A DNA stretch of 64,000 nucleotides from Staphylococcus arlettae (lineage in GTDB: Bacteria; Bacillota; Bacilli; Staphylococcales; Staphylococcaceae), in contig NZ_PPQB01000005.1 of assembly GCF_002902345.1 (NCBI RefSeq), forward strand, positions 215,702 through 279,701, read 5' to 3'. The notes under the pieces are model-generated. The model had not been told where the DNA came from, did not search any database, and saw only the letters and a list, made by a program, of their open reading frames with translations. The position numbers were made by a program, and so were the translations under genes. Shown one piece after another: positions 30,638 to 42,546 of the stretch (position 1 is the stretch's first letter; every line of letters begins with the position of its first letter).

Positions 30638-32264
30638 TTATTATGCTCAAAAACCATTTGAACTATACGGGAAAACACTAATCGAAACGGTAGATATACA
30701 AATACAACAAGGAAATCATGTAGCACTAATAGGTGACAATGGTGTTGGCAAAACAACACTGTTAACTGCAATACACAATAAATATCCAGATGACACATAT
30801 TTGATGCACCAAAATTTAGCAATGTATGGTGAAGAGCATGCACTAGATTATATCATGAGCGTGGATGCAACACTATTAACTTTAAAACGAAAAATGACTC
30901 AAGATTTAGATGCACTTGGTGAATTCATTGATTTATCAGGTTATGAATTTGAGCAAGACATTTTAACTAAAGCTAAGCTTTTTCAATTGTCAGCTTCTGA
31001 TTTAGATAAAAAAGTGAAAGAATTAAGTGGGGGACAGCAAACAAAAATAGCTATTATTCGTGCATTGATGTCCAATAAGCCGTGTCTGTTATTAGATGAA
31101 CCAACGAATCATCTCGATAGCCATATGGTTACTTTATTAGCCAATATGATCAATGAATCTAAACAAACTATTTTATTAGTATCACATTTGAGGTCATTTA
31201 TTAATCTAGTAGCAAGTCAAATTATAGAAATTACCTCACAGAAAACTACAATGTATGAAGGTAATTATGAAAACTATGAACAAATTAAAGCAATAGAACA
31301 ACAATCACAAGTTAAAGCATTTGAGAAGGCGCAAAAAGAAATCAATGATTTAAAGTCATCTATGGATCAAGTACAACGTTGGCATGCGAGTGCAAAAGCC
31401 AAAGCAAGTGTTCGAAATCCATACGAACAAAAGAAATTGAGTAAATTGATGAAGCGTGCCAAGGCAAAAGAAACACAACTAACACACAAAATAAATGAAC
31501 AAGACATTGTTAATCCTAATCAACATGATGTAACACAGTATCAGTTTCAAGAAACCGATACATTTCAAAATAAGTATTTACTACAATTTGATCAAATGGG
31601 TTACGACATTAACAATACTTGCCTGTACCACCAAGTTAATTTGAATATAAGGAAAGGTGAAAATATCTTGGTTACAGGTAACAATGGTAGTGGTAAATCA
31701 GTACTTGTAGATATTATTACTGGGAAGAGAGCACCAACAACAGGTACTGTAAAACATTCACCTTCATTGAAAATCGCTTGTTTTGATCAAAAGCATGATA
31801 ATTTAGCAGATAATTTATCACCTAAAGACTTGGTTATGAAGTTGGAAGGTATGACGAATAGTCATGCACAAACAATATTAAGCGCATTCCAATTTACTAC
31901 TGATCAGATACTACAGCCAATCAAACATTTATCGATGGGTGAAAAAAGCCGTTTACAATTTGTATTACTTTATTTTGCTAGCCCACATCTATTAATCTTA
32001 GATGAACCGACAAATTATTTTGATATACGTACACAAAAATTAATAATGTCAATGATTGAAAGCTTTAATGGACAAGTGTTTATTGTCAGTCATGATGCTG
32101 CGATCATCTCCGAGTTTCAAGCGACGCATTGGCATATTGAAAATAAAACAATAGTGAACAAAGATTTAGAAGTAAAAGAAGATTTTAATATTGAAGCTAC
32201 CAAAAATTTATTAGAAGATTATAAAGATATTGATGCATTTGGTAACTTTCAAACAGACAACTAG
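30630..32264 (+). CDS. ABC-F family ribosomal protection protein (Sal/Vga/Lsa-like)
   Basis: ABC-F proteins of this size bind the ribosomal E site and dislodge antibiotics such as lincosamides, pleuromutilins and streptogramin A. The 544-aa protein has two ATPase domains and no membrane segments. Walker A motifs are GDNGVGKTT (35-43) and GNNGSGKS (350-357). The first signature is LSGGQ (132-136) and the second is a variant LSMGE (about 434-438). Walker B plus catalytic Glu sit in LLLDEPTNHLD and LILDEPTNYFD. The basic helical linker (about 210-300) is the part that reaches the peptidyl transferase centre. Length, linker and the attenuator-like leader favour an ARE-type resistance protein; a housekeeping ABC-F is the alternative. 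Confidence 0.82.
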   Translation: MSFYYAQKPFELYGKTLIETVDIQIQQGNHVALIGDNGVGKTTLLTAIHNKYPDDTYLMHQNLAMYGEEHALDYIMSVDATLLTLKRKMTQDLDALGEFIDLSGYEFEQDILTKAKLFQLSASDLDKKVKELSGGQQTKIAIIRALMSNKPCLLLDEPTNHLDSHMVTLLANMINESKQTILLVSHLRSFINLVASQIIEITSQKTTMYEGNYENYEQIKAIEQQSQVKAFEKAQKEINDLKSSMDQVQRWHASAKAKASVRNPYEQKKLSKLMKRAKAKETQLTHKINEQDIVNPNQHDVTQYQFQETDTFQNKYLLQFDQMGYDINNTCLYHQVNLNIRKGENILVTGNNGSGKSVLVDIITGKRAPTTGTVKHSPSLKIACFDQKHDNLADNLSPKDLVMKLEGMTNSHAQTILSAFQFTTDQILQPIKHLSMGEKSRLQFVLLYFASPHLLILDEPTNYFDIRTQKLIMSMIESFNGQVFIVSHDAAIISEFQATHWHIENKTIVNKDLEVKEDFNIEATKNLLEDYKDIDAFGNFQTDN

Positions 32265-32325
32265 AAAATTTAATCATATGGTGCTATCATGGGAACATTG
32301 ATAAAATTGTGAGGAGTGTCAAAAC

Positions 32326-34582
<2,257 letters not shown>

Positions 34583-34609
34583 ATTAATACAGTTTATAGA
34601 CATAACAAT

Positions 34610-34642
34610 AGTAAGTTTAAGTTAGAGTTAACTTACTTTAAA
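34610..34642 (+). terminator. Possible weak terminator after mnmA
   Basis: AGTAAGTT (34610-34617) pairs with AACTTACT (34630-34637), followed by TTTAAATT. The T tract is poor. The rest of the 271-base gap to 34853 shows no gene. Confidence 0.4.
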
Positions 34643-34853
34643 TTGATATTTAATAAGCATTCAATTTAGACTTAAAGCGTAGATTGTTTGCTTTTTATAC
34701 ATATACTTATAGACCTAAGTTAAGTAACTTTACGGTATTAGACAAAAACTTTATAACTAAAGTTAGAACTAGTTAGCCACTTATATTTCACATTGTCCAA
34801 TGTTTTAAGCTTTTGTATGCTATAAATAACAAGATAAGAAAAGAGGACTAACA

Positions 34854-35519
34854 ATGGAACAAGAACACGTATATGAATTCATAAAAAATGGTGAAACTGA
34901 AAAAGCATTACAAGCACTTTTTGATAATATAGAAGCACAGCCTGAAGAAATTGAAAATTATATTAATGCAGGTATTTTAATTGCTGAAGCAGGAGAAGTT
35001 GAACATGCTGAAACTTTTTTCCAAAAAGCACTAACAATTGATTCAGAAAATGGTCCAGTATATTATAATTTAGCTAATGTATATTATAATGAAGGTCGTT
35101 TTAATGAAGCAATTCGACTATATCAAACTGCGTTAAAATATGATGTAGACGTGGTTGATACGAATTATATGATTGGTATGTCATTTAACCAATTAGAAGC
35201 GTTTAAAGAGGCTATGCCTTTTTTAATGACTGCTGCAGAAAAAGACGATCTTAGAGATGTAGAAGTTCAATTTCAATATGGCTTGGTGTTATGTCATTTA
35301 GAAATGTTTAAGCAAGCTATTACACAATTAAATCGCGTATTGAGTTTAGACAATAAGCATGTAGATGCATTATATAATTTAGGGTTAGCAACATACATGG
35401 ATACTGAAGATATAGATGTAGCATTACGTTATTTTAAGCAAGCAGTTGCAATTAACCCTGAACACCATATGAGTCAACATGCAATCCAAACATTCGAAGC
35501 AATAAAAGAGGAGGAGTAA
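34854..35519 (+). CDS. Tetratricopeptide repeat protein
   Basis: The 221-aa soluble protein is made of about six TPR units. Repeats with the consensus A-x-x-x-[FY]-x-x-A-[LI] and P-x-x-x-x-x-x-N-x-G are visible, such as AETFFQKALTIDSENGPVYYNLANVYY (by position about 50-77) and the matching unit near 175-205. TPR proteins mediate protein contacts; no partner can be named. Its stop is 3 bases from recD2, the same gene pair found near mnmA in Bacillus (yrrB-yrrC), so they are cotranscribed. Confidence 0.88.
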   Translation: MEQEHVYEFIKNGETEKALQALFDNIEAQPEEIENYINAGILIAEAGEVEHAETFFQKALTIDSENGPVYYNLANVYYNEGRFNEAIRLYQTALKYDVDVVDTNYMIGMSFNQLEAFKEAMPFLMTAAEKDDLRDVEVQFQYGLVLCHLEMFKQAITQLNRVLSLDNKHVDALYNLGLATYMDTEDIDVALRYFKQAVAINPEHHMSQHAIQTFEAIKEEE

Positions 35520-35522
35520 ATC

Positions 35523-37916
35523 ATGGCAGATCCTACACTGTTTAACTATTCAATGATTAAAGGTACAGTAGATGCTATTTTGTTTCAAAACAAAGATAAT
35601 TTTTATACTGTATTAAAAGTTGATACAATTGAAACCAATGAATCATTTGATAGTATGCCTACAGTTGTAGGGTTCTTTCCTGAAATTGTGGAAGGTGATG
35701 TCTATACATTTAAAGGGCAAATAGCTACGCATCCTAAATATGGTAAACAATTAAAAGCAGATATTTTTGAAAAGGAATTACCACAAACGAAGGAAGCAAT
35801 TATCAGTTATTTGTCTAGTGACTTATTCAAAGGTATTGGTAAAAAGACGGCTCAAAATATTGTTAATACACTCGGTGAAAATGCCATTGCTGATATATTA
35901 AACGATTCACAAGTTTTAAGTAAGGTGCCGAGTTTATCTGCAAGCAAACAAAAACAAATTGCAGAACAAATTGCTAGCAACCAAGAAACAGAACAAATAA
36001 TAATTAGATTACATGACTTAGGCTTTGGGCCGAAGTTAGCAATGAATATATACCAAGCTTATTTAGGTGAAACACTCAATGTAGTAGAAAAGACACCTTA
36101 CCAATTAGTATATGATGTCAAGGGTATCGGTTTTAATAAAGCTGATATGTTAGCCAAAAATATCGGTATTCAATATAACGATCCAGAACGTTTAAAAGCA
36201 GGAATACTCTATATACTAGAAGAAGAGTGTATTAAACAAGGACATACCTATTTACCTACGCAATTTGTTTTAGAATTGGTACAGGATATTTTATCTAATC
36301 CTCCATCTGAAGTCATAGATCAATCGATATTAGCTAATCAAGTTGAACAGCTAGTCAATGAAGATAAATTAGTACAGCAAGAAGCTGAATTAGCTATTCC
36401 AAGTTTGTATTATTCAGAAATAAAGAGTGTCCAAAATTTATATCGCAATTTCACGTACACTAAAAAATTGAAAGATATTGAAATGTCCGACTTATTATTA
36501 GAAATTGGTAATATAGAGGACCAAAATACAGTCAGTTATGCTGAATCACAAAAAGAAGCACTACAAACCGCTATTAATTCAAAAGTGATGTTATTAACAG
36601 GAGGACCTGGTACAGGGAAAACAACTGTAATTAAAGGCATCGTAGAATTGTATGCTGAAATACATGGCCTTTCTTTAGATTATGACGATTATAAAGAAGA
36701 TGATTATCCTATTGTGTTAGGTGCTCCGACAGGGCGAGCGTCTAAACGATTAGCTGAAGCTACAGGATTAGAAGCTATGACCATTCACCGACTTATTGGT
36801 TGGAATCAAGAAACACAACCTGAAGATATTTTAGATAATGAAATTAATGCTAAATTGATTATTATAGATGAGATGTCGATGGTAGATACTTGGTTATTTC
36901 ATCAATTTATGAGTGCAGTACCGTTAGATGCACAAGTCATTTTAGTTGGTGATGAGGATCAATTACCGTCAGTTGGTCCCGGACAAGTCTTTAAAGATTT
37001 AATTGACTCTGGAGTTATTCCTAGAGTTAATTTAACTGAAGTATATAGACAGCAAGATGGATCTAGTATTATAGAGTTAGCGCATAAAATTAAATTGGGG
37101 TTACCAATAGATATTACCGAGCGTTTTCATGACCGTAATTTTATCAACTGTCAAACAGAACAAATACCACAAGTTGTTGAAAAAGTTGTAGCTAGTGCTG
37201 TTAACAAAGGCTATGATATGAGTGATATTCAAGTATTAGCACCTATGTACAAAGGTTCTGCAGGCATTAAACGATTAAATCAAGTATTACAAGATATATT
37301 AAATCCAAAAATAAAAGATACGCGTGAAATTGCATTTGGTGAAGTTTTATTTAGAAAAGGCGATAAAGTATTGCAATTGGTTAATAGACCAAATGATAAT
37401 ATTTTTAATGGAGATATCGGAGTAATTGTAGGTATTTTTTGGGCTAAAGAAAATGCCTTAGATAAAGATGTATTAGTGGTTGATTTTGAAGGTAATGAGA
37501 TAACATTTACACGACAAGATTTAATGGAATTAACACATGCTTATTGTACATCTATCCATAAATCACAAGGTTCTGAATTTCCAATTGTCATTATGCCTAT
37601 GGTAAAACAGTATTTCAGAATGTTACAAAAGCCTATTTTGTATACAGGTCTGACACGTGCAAAACAATCATTGGTCTTTTTAGGTGATCCCAATGCATTT
37701 ACAATTGGTTTAAAGACAAATGGTCAAGTAAGAATGACTCAATTATGTGACTTACTGCAAGCTTACTTTGATAGTGACTCAGGTAAAGATGATGACCAAG
37801 AAGATATTAACCAGCAACTTAATAGTACAGTTACTTTGACTGAGAGTACCATATATCAAATTGACCCAATGATTAATATGGGGCAATTATCACCATATGA
37901 CTTCGTAAATGATTGA
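35523..37916 (+). CDS. recD2: RecD2 helicase (RecD-like, YrrC)
   Basis: RecD2 is a 5'-3' DNA helicase that works without RecBC and supports replication fork progress and repair. The 797-aa protein has the N-terminal domain of the family with helix-hairpin-helix motifs (FKGIGKKTAQNIV at about 102). Walker A LLTGGPGTGKTTV follows at about 356, then IIDEMSMVD, GDEDQLPSVGPG, and the C-terminal helicase motif ATP-dependent LTRAK (YTGLTRAKQSLVF). The alaS promoter overlaps its stop codon. Confidence 0.94.
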   Translation: MADPTLFNYSMIKGTVDAILFQNKDNFYTVLKVDTIETNESFDSMPTVVGFFPEIVEGDVYTFKGQIATHPKYGKQLKADIFEKELPQTKEAIISYLSSDLFKGIGKKTAQNIVNTLGENAIADILNDSQVLSKVPSLSASKQKQIAEQIASNQETEQIIIRLHDLGFGPKLAMNIYQAYLGETLNVVEKTPYQLVYDVKGIGFNKADMLAKNIGIQYNDPERLKAGILYILEEECIKQGHTYLPTQFVLELVQDILSNPPSEVIDQSILANQVEQLVNEDKLVQQEAELAIPSLYYSEIKSVQNLYRNFTYTKKLKDIEMSDLLLEIGNIEDQNTVSYAESQKEALQTAINSKVMLLTGGPGTGKTTVIKGIVELYAEIHGLSLDYDDYKEDDYPIVLGAPTGRASKRLAEATGLEAMTIHRLIGWNQETQPEDILDNEINAKLIIIDEMSMVDTWLFHQFMSAVPLDAQVILVGDEDQLPSVGPGQVFKDLIDSGVIPRVNLTEVYRQQDGSSIIELAHKIKLGLPIDITERFHDRNFINCQTEQIPQVVEKVVASAVNKGYDMSDIQVLAPMYKGSAGIKRLNQVLQDILNPKIKDTREIAFGEVLFRKGDKVLQLVNRPNDNIFNGDIGVIVGIFWAKENALDKDVLVVDFEGNEITFTRQDLMELTHAYCTSIHKSQGSEFPIVIMPMVKQYFRMLQKPILYTGLTRAKQSLVFLGDPNAFTIGLKTNGQVRMTQLCDLLQAYFDSDSGKDDDQEDINQQLNSTVTLTESTIYQIDPMINMGQLSPYDFVND

Positions 37917-37941
37917 CATTGACAACAAAAGAAAATAAAAT
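37913..37941 (+). promoter_or_regulatory. Promoter of alaS
   Basis: A perfect TTGACA (37913-37918), which overlaps the recD2 stop codon, is followed after 17 bases by TAAAAT (37936-37941). A second TTGACA is fused to the first (37919-37924). Transcription would start near 37948. Confidence 0.7.
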
Positions 37942-37947
37942 AAAGTT

Positions 37948-38178
37948 AAGTTTGCATAGAGACGAGTATATAATCTAAGACAAACAGAGATGTACTGTGT
38001 GGTGAAAAGTACAGCTTGGATTATAGAATGCTACTTTGTGTCAGTAATAAATATTAAAACGAGTGATATTCTCAATAAGTGATGAGTTGCATTTATTCAT
38101 GCATCATCGTTATTAATGAATATAACTAGGGTGGTACCGCGATTTGTTCGTCCCTTTTGAGGATGGACTTTTTTTATG
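37948..38178 (+). promoter_or_regulatory. T-box riboswitch (alanyl-tRNA) upstream of alaS
   Basis: The conserved AGGGTGGTACCGCG lies at 38128-38141 and is followed by a GTCC/GGAC terminator with a T run ending near 38176. The candidate specifier is GCT (Ala) at 38030-38032 in the sequence GAATGCTAC, on the 3' side of a long imperfect stem. It should couple alaS expression to uncharged tRNA-Ala. The gap 37917-38237 holds nothing else. Confidence 0.88.
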
Positions 38179-38237
38179 CTTTTTTATAAATTTAAAAATT
38201 TATACAATGAGTTATATATTGTAATGGAGGAAAAGTA

Positions 38238-40868
38238 ATGAAACAATTAAAAGCGAGTGAAATAAGACAAAGTTTTATTGACTTCTTTGTAGAGAAAGGA
38301 CACATGGTTGAACCATCGGCACCGTTAGTACCTATAGATGATGATTCACTTTTATGGATTAACTCAGGTGTGGCAACATTGAAAAAATATTTTGATGGAA
38401 GAGAAATTCCTAAAAAGCCAAGAATTGTTAATTCACAAAAAGCTATTAGAACGAATGATATTGAAAATGTAGGCTTTACGGCTCGACACCACACATTTTT
38501 TGAAATGTTGGGGAATTTTTCTATCGGTGATTATTTTAAAAAAGAAGCCATTGAATATGCTTGGGAATTTTTAACAAGTGATAAATGGATGGGCATGGAA
38601 GCGGATAAACTTTATGTCACAATTCATCCAGAAGATGTGGAAGCCTACAATTTATGGCATGACGTTGTTGGACTAGATGAAAGTAGAATCATTCGTATAG
38701 AAGGTAATTTTTGGGATATTGGCGAAGGCCCATCTGGTCCTAATACAGAAATATTTTATGACCGTGGTGATGCATTTGGTGCAGATGATCCGGCAGAAGA
38801 AATGTATCCTGGTGGCGAAAATGAACGCTTTTTAGAAGTATGGAACTTAGTATTTAGTGAATTTAACCATAATAAAGATCATACTTATACACCATTACCT
38901 AATAAAAACATTGATACAGGAATGGGCTTAGAGCGTATGGCTTCAGTATCTCAAAATGTTCGTACTAATTATGAAACGGATTTATTTATTCCAATCATAG
39001 AAGAAGTTGAAAAAGTTTCTGGTAAAAAATATTTAGTTAATGACCAAGATGATGTTGCTTTTAAAGTAATTGCCGATCATATTAGAACGATTTCTTTTGC
39101 CATTGCTGACGGTGCATTGCCTGCTAATGAAGGACGTGGTTATGTCCTAAGACGTTTGTTACGTCGTGCTGTACGATTTAGCCAAACGTTAGCTATTAAT
39201 GAACCATTTATGTATAAATTAGTTGATATTGTTGCTGAAATTATGGAACCTTATTACCCTAATGTGAAAGAAAAGTCAGATTTTATCAAACGTGTAATAA
39301 AATCAGAAGAAGAACGTTTCCACGAAACATTAGAAGAAGGCTTGAATATTTTAAATACTTTAGTAGCTAAAGCGAAAGAGAGCAACCATACAATTGCAGG
39401 AGAAGATGCATTTAAACTTTATGATACGTATGGCTTCCCTGTAGAATTGACTGAAGAAATTGCTTTGCAAGAAAACTTAACTGTAGACATGGACACGTTT
39501 GAAGTGGAAATGCAAAAGCAACGTGATCGTGCGCGACAAGCTAGACAGGATTCTCAATCAATGCAAGTGCAAAGTGAAGTCTTGAAAGATATCACTACAG
39601 ATAGCCAGTTTGTTGGCTATGATACTACTACTCAAGAGAGTAAGATTACGGATATTATCCATAATGGTGAACGCGTAACTTCTGCTGAAGCAGGTGAGGA
39701 GATTTACTTCATTCTTGCAGCTACTCCATTTTATGCTGTTAGTGGTGGGCAAGTAGCAGATAAAGGTCTTATCAGTAGTGAAGACTTTGAAATTGATGTA
39801 ACAGAAGTCACTAAAGCACCAAATGGTCAAAATTTACATCATGGTACAGTACGTTTTGGTCAAGTTAAAGAAGCTGCAACGGTACAAGCTACTGTCAACC
39901 AGCAAGAACGTTTAGCTATTAAGAAAAATCATAGTGCAACGCATTTACTACATGCTGCATTGAAAGAAGTGCTAGGAGATCATGTCAACCAAGCAGGGTC
40001 ACTTGTTGCACCAGAACGTTTACGTTTTGACTTTTCTCATTTTGGTGCAATGACAGATAATGAAATTGCACAAGTTGAACGTCGTGTAAATGAAGAAATT
40101 TGGAATCACCTCACTGTAAATATTAGCGAGATGCCAATTGAAGAAGCTAAGCAAAAAGGGGCGATGGCTCTATTCGGTGAAAAATATGGAGATGTGGTAA
40201 GAGTTGTTGATATGTCACCATTTTCTATTGAATTATGTGGTGGTATTCATGTTCAAAACACATCTGAAATTGGTTTGTTCAAAATAATTAGTGAATCTGG
40301 TACAGGTGCTGGTATACGCCGTATTGAAGCATTAACAGGTCAAGCAGCGTTCTTACACTTAGAAACAATCCAGCAACACTTTAATGACATTAAACAAGCT
40401 GTTAAAGTTAAATCAGATGAACAAGTACTTGAAAAAGTAGAGCATATGCAACAAGAAGAAAAAGCATTGAACAAACAATTAGAGCAACGTAATAAAGAAA
40501 TTAATTCATTAAAAATGGGAGATATAAGCAATCAAGTTGAAGATTTAAATGGCCTCCCAGTTTTAGCAATTCAAATCGAAGTAGATAATGCAAAAGCGAT
40601 ACGTGAAGCAATGGATGATTTTAAATCTAAATTACAAGATACAATCATTATTTTAGCAAGCGATGTCGGTGGAAAAGTATCATTAATTGCCACTGTGCCT
40701 AAAGCTTTAACGGAAACTATTAAAGCTGGTGATATTATTAAAGAAATGGCACCAATCGTCGGAGGTAAAGGTGGCGGTCGCCCTGATATGGCTCAAGGTG
40801 GCGGTACACAACCTGAAAACATAACAGAATCATTACGTTCTATTAAAGATTATATTAAATCACTGTAA
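38238..40868 (+). CDS. alaS: Alanyl-tRNA synthetase
   Basis: AlaS charges tRNA-Ala. The 876-aa protein has the class II core ([37 protein letters not shown]) and the editing domain with zinc motif [11 protein letters not shown] (about 567) plus the second half CGGIHV (about 667). A coiled coil (about 725-760) and the C-Ala/DHHA1 domain [15 protein letters not shown] near the end complete it. GGAGGAAAAG lies before the ATG. All domains are intact. Confidence 0.97.
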   Translation: MKQLKASEIRQSFIDFFVEKGHMVEPSAPLVPIDDDSLLWINSGVATLKKYFDGREIPKKPRIVNSQKAIRTNDIENVGFTARHHTFFEMLGNFSIGDYFKKEAIEYAWEFLTSDKWMGMEADKLYVTIHPEDVEAYNLWHDVVGLDESRIIRIEGNFWDIGEGPSGPNTEIFYDRGDAFGADDPAEEMYPGGENERFLEVWNLVFSEFNHNKDHTYTPLPNKNIDTGMGLERMASVSQNVRTNYETDLFIPIIEEVEKVSGKKYLVNDQDDVAFKVIADHIRTISFAIADGALPANEGRGYVLRRLLRRAVRFSQTLAINEPFMYKLVDIVAEIMEPYYPNVKEKSDFIKRVIKSEEERFHETLEEGLNILNTLVAKAKESNHTIAGEDAFKLYDTYGFPVELTEEIALQENLTVDMDTFEVEMQKQRDRARQARQDSQSMQVQSEVLKDITTDSQFVGYDTTTQESKITDIIHNGERVTSAEAGEEIYFILAATPFYAVSGGQVADKGLISSEDFEIDVTEVTKAPNGQNLHHGTVRFGQVKEAATVQATVNQQERLAIKKNHSATHLLHAALKEVLGDHVNQAGSLVAPERLRFDFSHFGAMTDNEIAQVERRVNEEIWNHLTVNISEMPIEEAKQKGAMALFGEKYGDVVRVVDMSPFSIELCGGIHVQNTSEIGLFKIISESGTGAGIRRIEALTGQAAFLHLETIQQHFNDIKQAVKVKSDEQVLEKVEHMQQEEKALNKQLEQRNKEINSLKMGDISNQVEDLNGLPVLAIQIEVDNAKAIREAMDDFKSKLQDTIIILASDVGGKVSLIATVPKALTETIKAGDIIKEMAPIVGGKGGGRPDMAQGGGTQPENITESLRSIKDYIKSL

Positions 40869-40932
40869 GTCTTGTGTATTGTAAGTTAAGATAAAGGTAA
40901 GAATTTTTACTATTATTTAAGGAGTGTTGATT

Positions 40933-41196
40933 ATGGAAAACTTAGATAAAACTATGAAGTTTAATTACAATGAAGTTCCAAAAAAAGATGTTAAAACGGT
41001 TTTAAAAAATGTTTATGATACATTAGAAGAGCGCGGTTATAATCCTGTAAATCAAATCGTTGGTTACTTATTATCAGGTGACCCTGCTTATATACCGAGA
41101 CATAATGAAGCAAGAAACCAAATCAGACACATTGATCGTGACGATATTATGGAAGAACTTGTCTCAAATTATTTAGAAGAAAAAACAGATAAATAA
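40933..41196 (+). CDS. IreB family regulatory protein (UPF0297)
   Basis: The 87-aa protein (ATG 40933, AAGGAGTG upstream) has the family pattern [17 protein letters not shown] and [21 protein letters not shown]. In Enterococcus, IreB is a target of the Ser/Thr kinase IreK and helps control cephalosporin resistance; in Bacillus it is YrzL. It forms a fixed trio with ruvX and UPF0473 downstream of alaS in Firmicutes. It starts 3 bases before ruvX. Confidence 0.9.
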   Translation: MENLDKTMKFNYNEVPKKDVKTVLKNVYDTLEERGYNPVNQIVGYLLSGDPAYIPRHNEARNQIRHIDRDDIMEELVSNYLEEKTDK

Positions 41197-41198
41197 TT

Positions 41199-41627
41199 AT
41201 GTTGAAAAAGAAAATATTAGGCCTTGATGTAGGCAGTAAAACAGTAGGAATTGCGATAAGTGATTTAATGGGATGGACAGCCCAAGGTTTAGATACACTC
41301 CAAATTAATGAAAGCGAAAATCAATTAGGCATTGATCAGCTTGTACAAATAGTAAAAAAAGAGAACGTTGGAACGATCGTTATAGGCTTACCAAAAAATA
41401 TGAATAATTCTATTGGATTTCGAGGCGAAGCTTCGTTACAATACAAGGAACAGCTTCAAGAATCTCTTCCAACTGTAAAACTTATTATGTGGGATGAAAG
41501 ATTAAGTACTATGGCTGCAGAGCGGTCATTACTTGAAGCCGATGTTTCTAGACAGAAAAGAAAAAAAGTAATTGATAAAATGGCCGCAGTGTTTATCTTG
41601 CAAGGTTATTTGGATTCAATTCAATAA
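41199..41627 (+). CDS. ruvX: Putative pre-16S rRNA nuclease / Holliday junction resolvase-like YqgF (RuvX)
   Basis: The 142-aa RNase H-fold protein has [18 protein letters not shown] at the N-terminus, GLPKNMN (about 66-72) and the [10 protein letters not shown] segment (about 98-107), with acidic active-site residues in place. YqgF matures 16S rRNA ends in E. coli and has also been described as a junction resolvase. It lies between UPF0297 and UPF0473. Confidence 0.93.
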   Translation: MLKKKILGLDVGSKTVGIAISDLMGWTAQGLDTLQINESENQLGIDQLVQIVKKENVGTIVIGLPKNMNNSIGFRGEASLQYKEQLQESLPTVKLIMWDERLSTMAAERSLLEADVSRQKRKKVIDKMAAVFILQGYLDSIQ

Positions 41628-41643
41628 AAAGGAGAAATTTAAG

Positions 41644-41976
41644 ATGACTGAACATAACCAAGATGCAGAATTACAAATCAATAATGAAGAAGAGATGCTA
41701 ACGCTATATGATGAAGAAGGTAACGAAGTACTTTATCGTAAAGTTTTAGAATTTTATCATCCAGAATTTAAAAAAGAATACGTAATCTTAGCAGAAGAAG
41801 GTGCAGAGTCAGACGACGATGATTTAATTGAATTAGTTCCAATGATTAATGAACCAGATGAAAATGGTGAAGGTGGTAAATTCTTGCCGGTTGAAACAGA
41901 TGAAGAATGGAGCATGATTGAAGAAATTGTAAATACTGAAATGGACGATGATCATGATCACGATCACGAACATTAA
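41644..41976 (+). CDS. DUF1292 protein (UPF0473)
   Basis: ATG 41644 follows AAAAGGAG and gives 110 aa. The longer in-frame reading from 41572 overlaps ruvX and is rejected. The product is very acidic and begins [18 protein letters not shown], with the DUF1292 pattern [19 protein letters not shown] and a His/Asp-rich tail ([10 protein letters not shown]) that could bind metal. Function unknown; the Bacillus homologue is YrzB. It ends the alaS-linked trio at a terminator. Confidence 0.9.
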   Translation: MTEHNQDAELQINNEEEMLTLYDEEGNEVLYRKVLEFYHPEFKKEYVILAEEGAESDDDDLIELVPMINEPDENGEGGKFLPVETDEEWSMIEEIVNTEMDDDHDHDHEH

Positions 41977-41987
41977 TTGATGCATCT

Positions 41988-42025
41988 AAAAACTACTTTC
42001 TCTAAAAGGAGAAAGTAGTTTCAGA
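41988..42025 (+). terminator. Rho-independent terminator after UPF0473
   Basis: AAACTACTTTCTC pairs with GAGAAAGTAGTTT around TAAAAG. Confidence 0.85.
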
Positions 42026-42030
42026 CTGTC

Positions 42031-42146
42031 GACAAAGTCCCGACTTTGTTGGCAGTTTTTTAATACACGCTTTCCGTGGGCACTGTCGATTCCTGTAATC
42101 TTTGGTTAGCGCAATTCTCACAGGAATCGGCATAAATTACTGCCAG
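42031..42146. repeat. Dispersed intergenic repeat, copy 3
   Basis: It has the 5' hairpin ACAAAGTC-CC-GACTTTGT, then TTGGCAGT at 42049-42056 and ACTGCCAG at 42139-42146. The shared ACGCTTTCCGTGGGCACTG and AGGAATCGGCATAAATTACTG blocks are present. The middle is the most diverged of the four copies. Confidence 0.8.
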
Positions 42147-42236
42147 TATTATACAAAGATTACTTGTTATCAAATCAATGAGACAAACAATTAAAGCAAT
42201 AGAAACAAATATAGATTATGTACTGATTTTGTAACA

Positions 42237-42375
42237 TGCTGACGCCCGGAGAAATAGTATGAGTGAGAGATTTCAGGCTCGAGCTATAACCCAAGCATGC
42301 ACGGTCAAAATTGTAAAATTTTAAATATAAAAAGGTTTGGACGAATCAATGTTATCTCAGTCTCTTTAATTTAAA
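42237..42375. repeat. GC-richer intergenic element, possible second repeat type
   Basis: Within a 600-base gap this stretch stands out by composition. It contains CATGCTGACGCCCGGAGAA, ATAGTATGAGTGAGAGATTT, CAGGCTCGAGCTATAACCC and AAGCATGCACGG, with CATGCT at one side and AGCATG at the other forming an inverted pair. It has no ORF. It resembles intergenic elements I have seen in staphylococcal genomes, but only one copy is in this window, so repeat status is unproven. Confidence 0.4.
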
Positions 42376-42469
42376 GAAAGTTAACATTAATTAGCGTTTC
42401 GTTGGGAATATACTTAAAATTCATTTTTAATTATGGTAAAATATATAAAGTTAAATTTATAGACACATA

Positions 42470-42546
42470 TTGATGATCAACAATATGATTATCATCAAAA
42501 GATATTACATACTAATCAGTCTCAAAGAAAGACTGATTTATTTTTA
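42470..42546 (+). terminator. Leader hairpin and terminator upstream of trmR
   Basis: TTGATGAT (42470-42477) pairs with ATCATCAA (42491-42498). A terminator-type hairpin follows: AATCAGTC (42514-42521) with GACTGATT (42531-42538), then TATTTTTAT. It ends 39 bases before the trmR start codon. It could be an attenuator of the trmR-trhP operon or the end of a short independent RNA starting near 42440. Confidence 0.55.

Noticed and set aside
41572-41643. Upstream in-frame extension of the UPF0473 gene
   Set aside because: It overlaps the end of ruvX; AAAAGGAG and ATG at 41644 match the family start.
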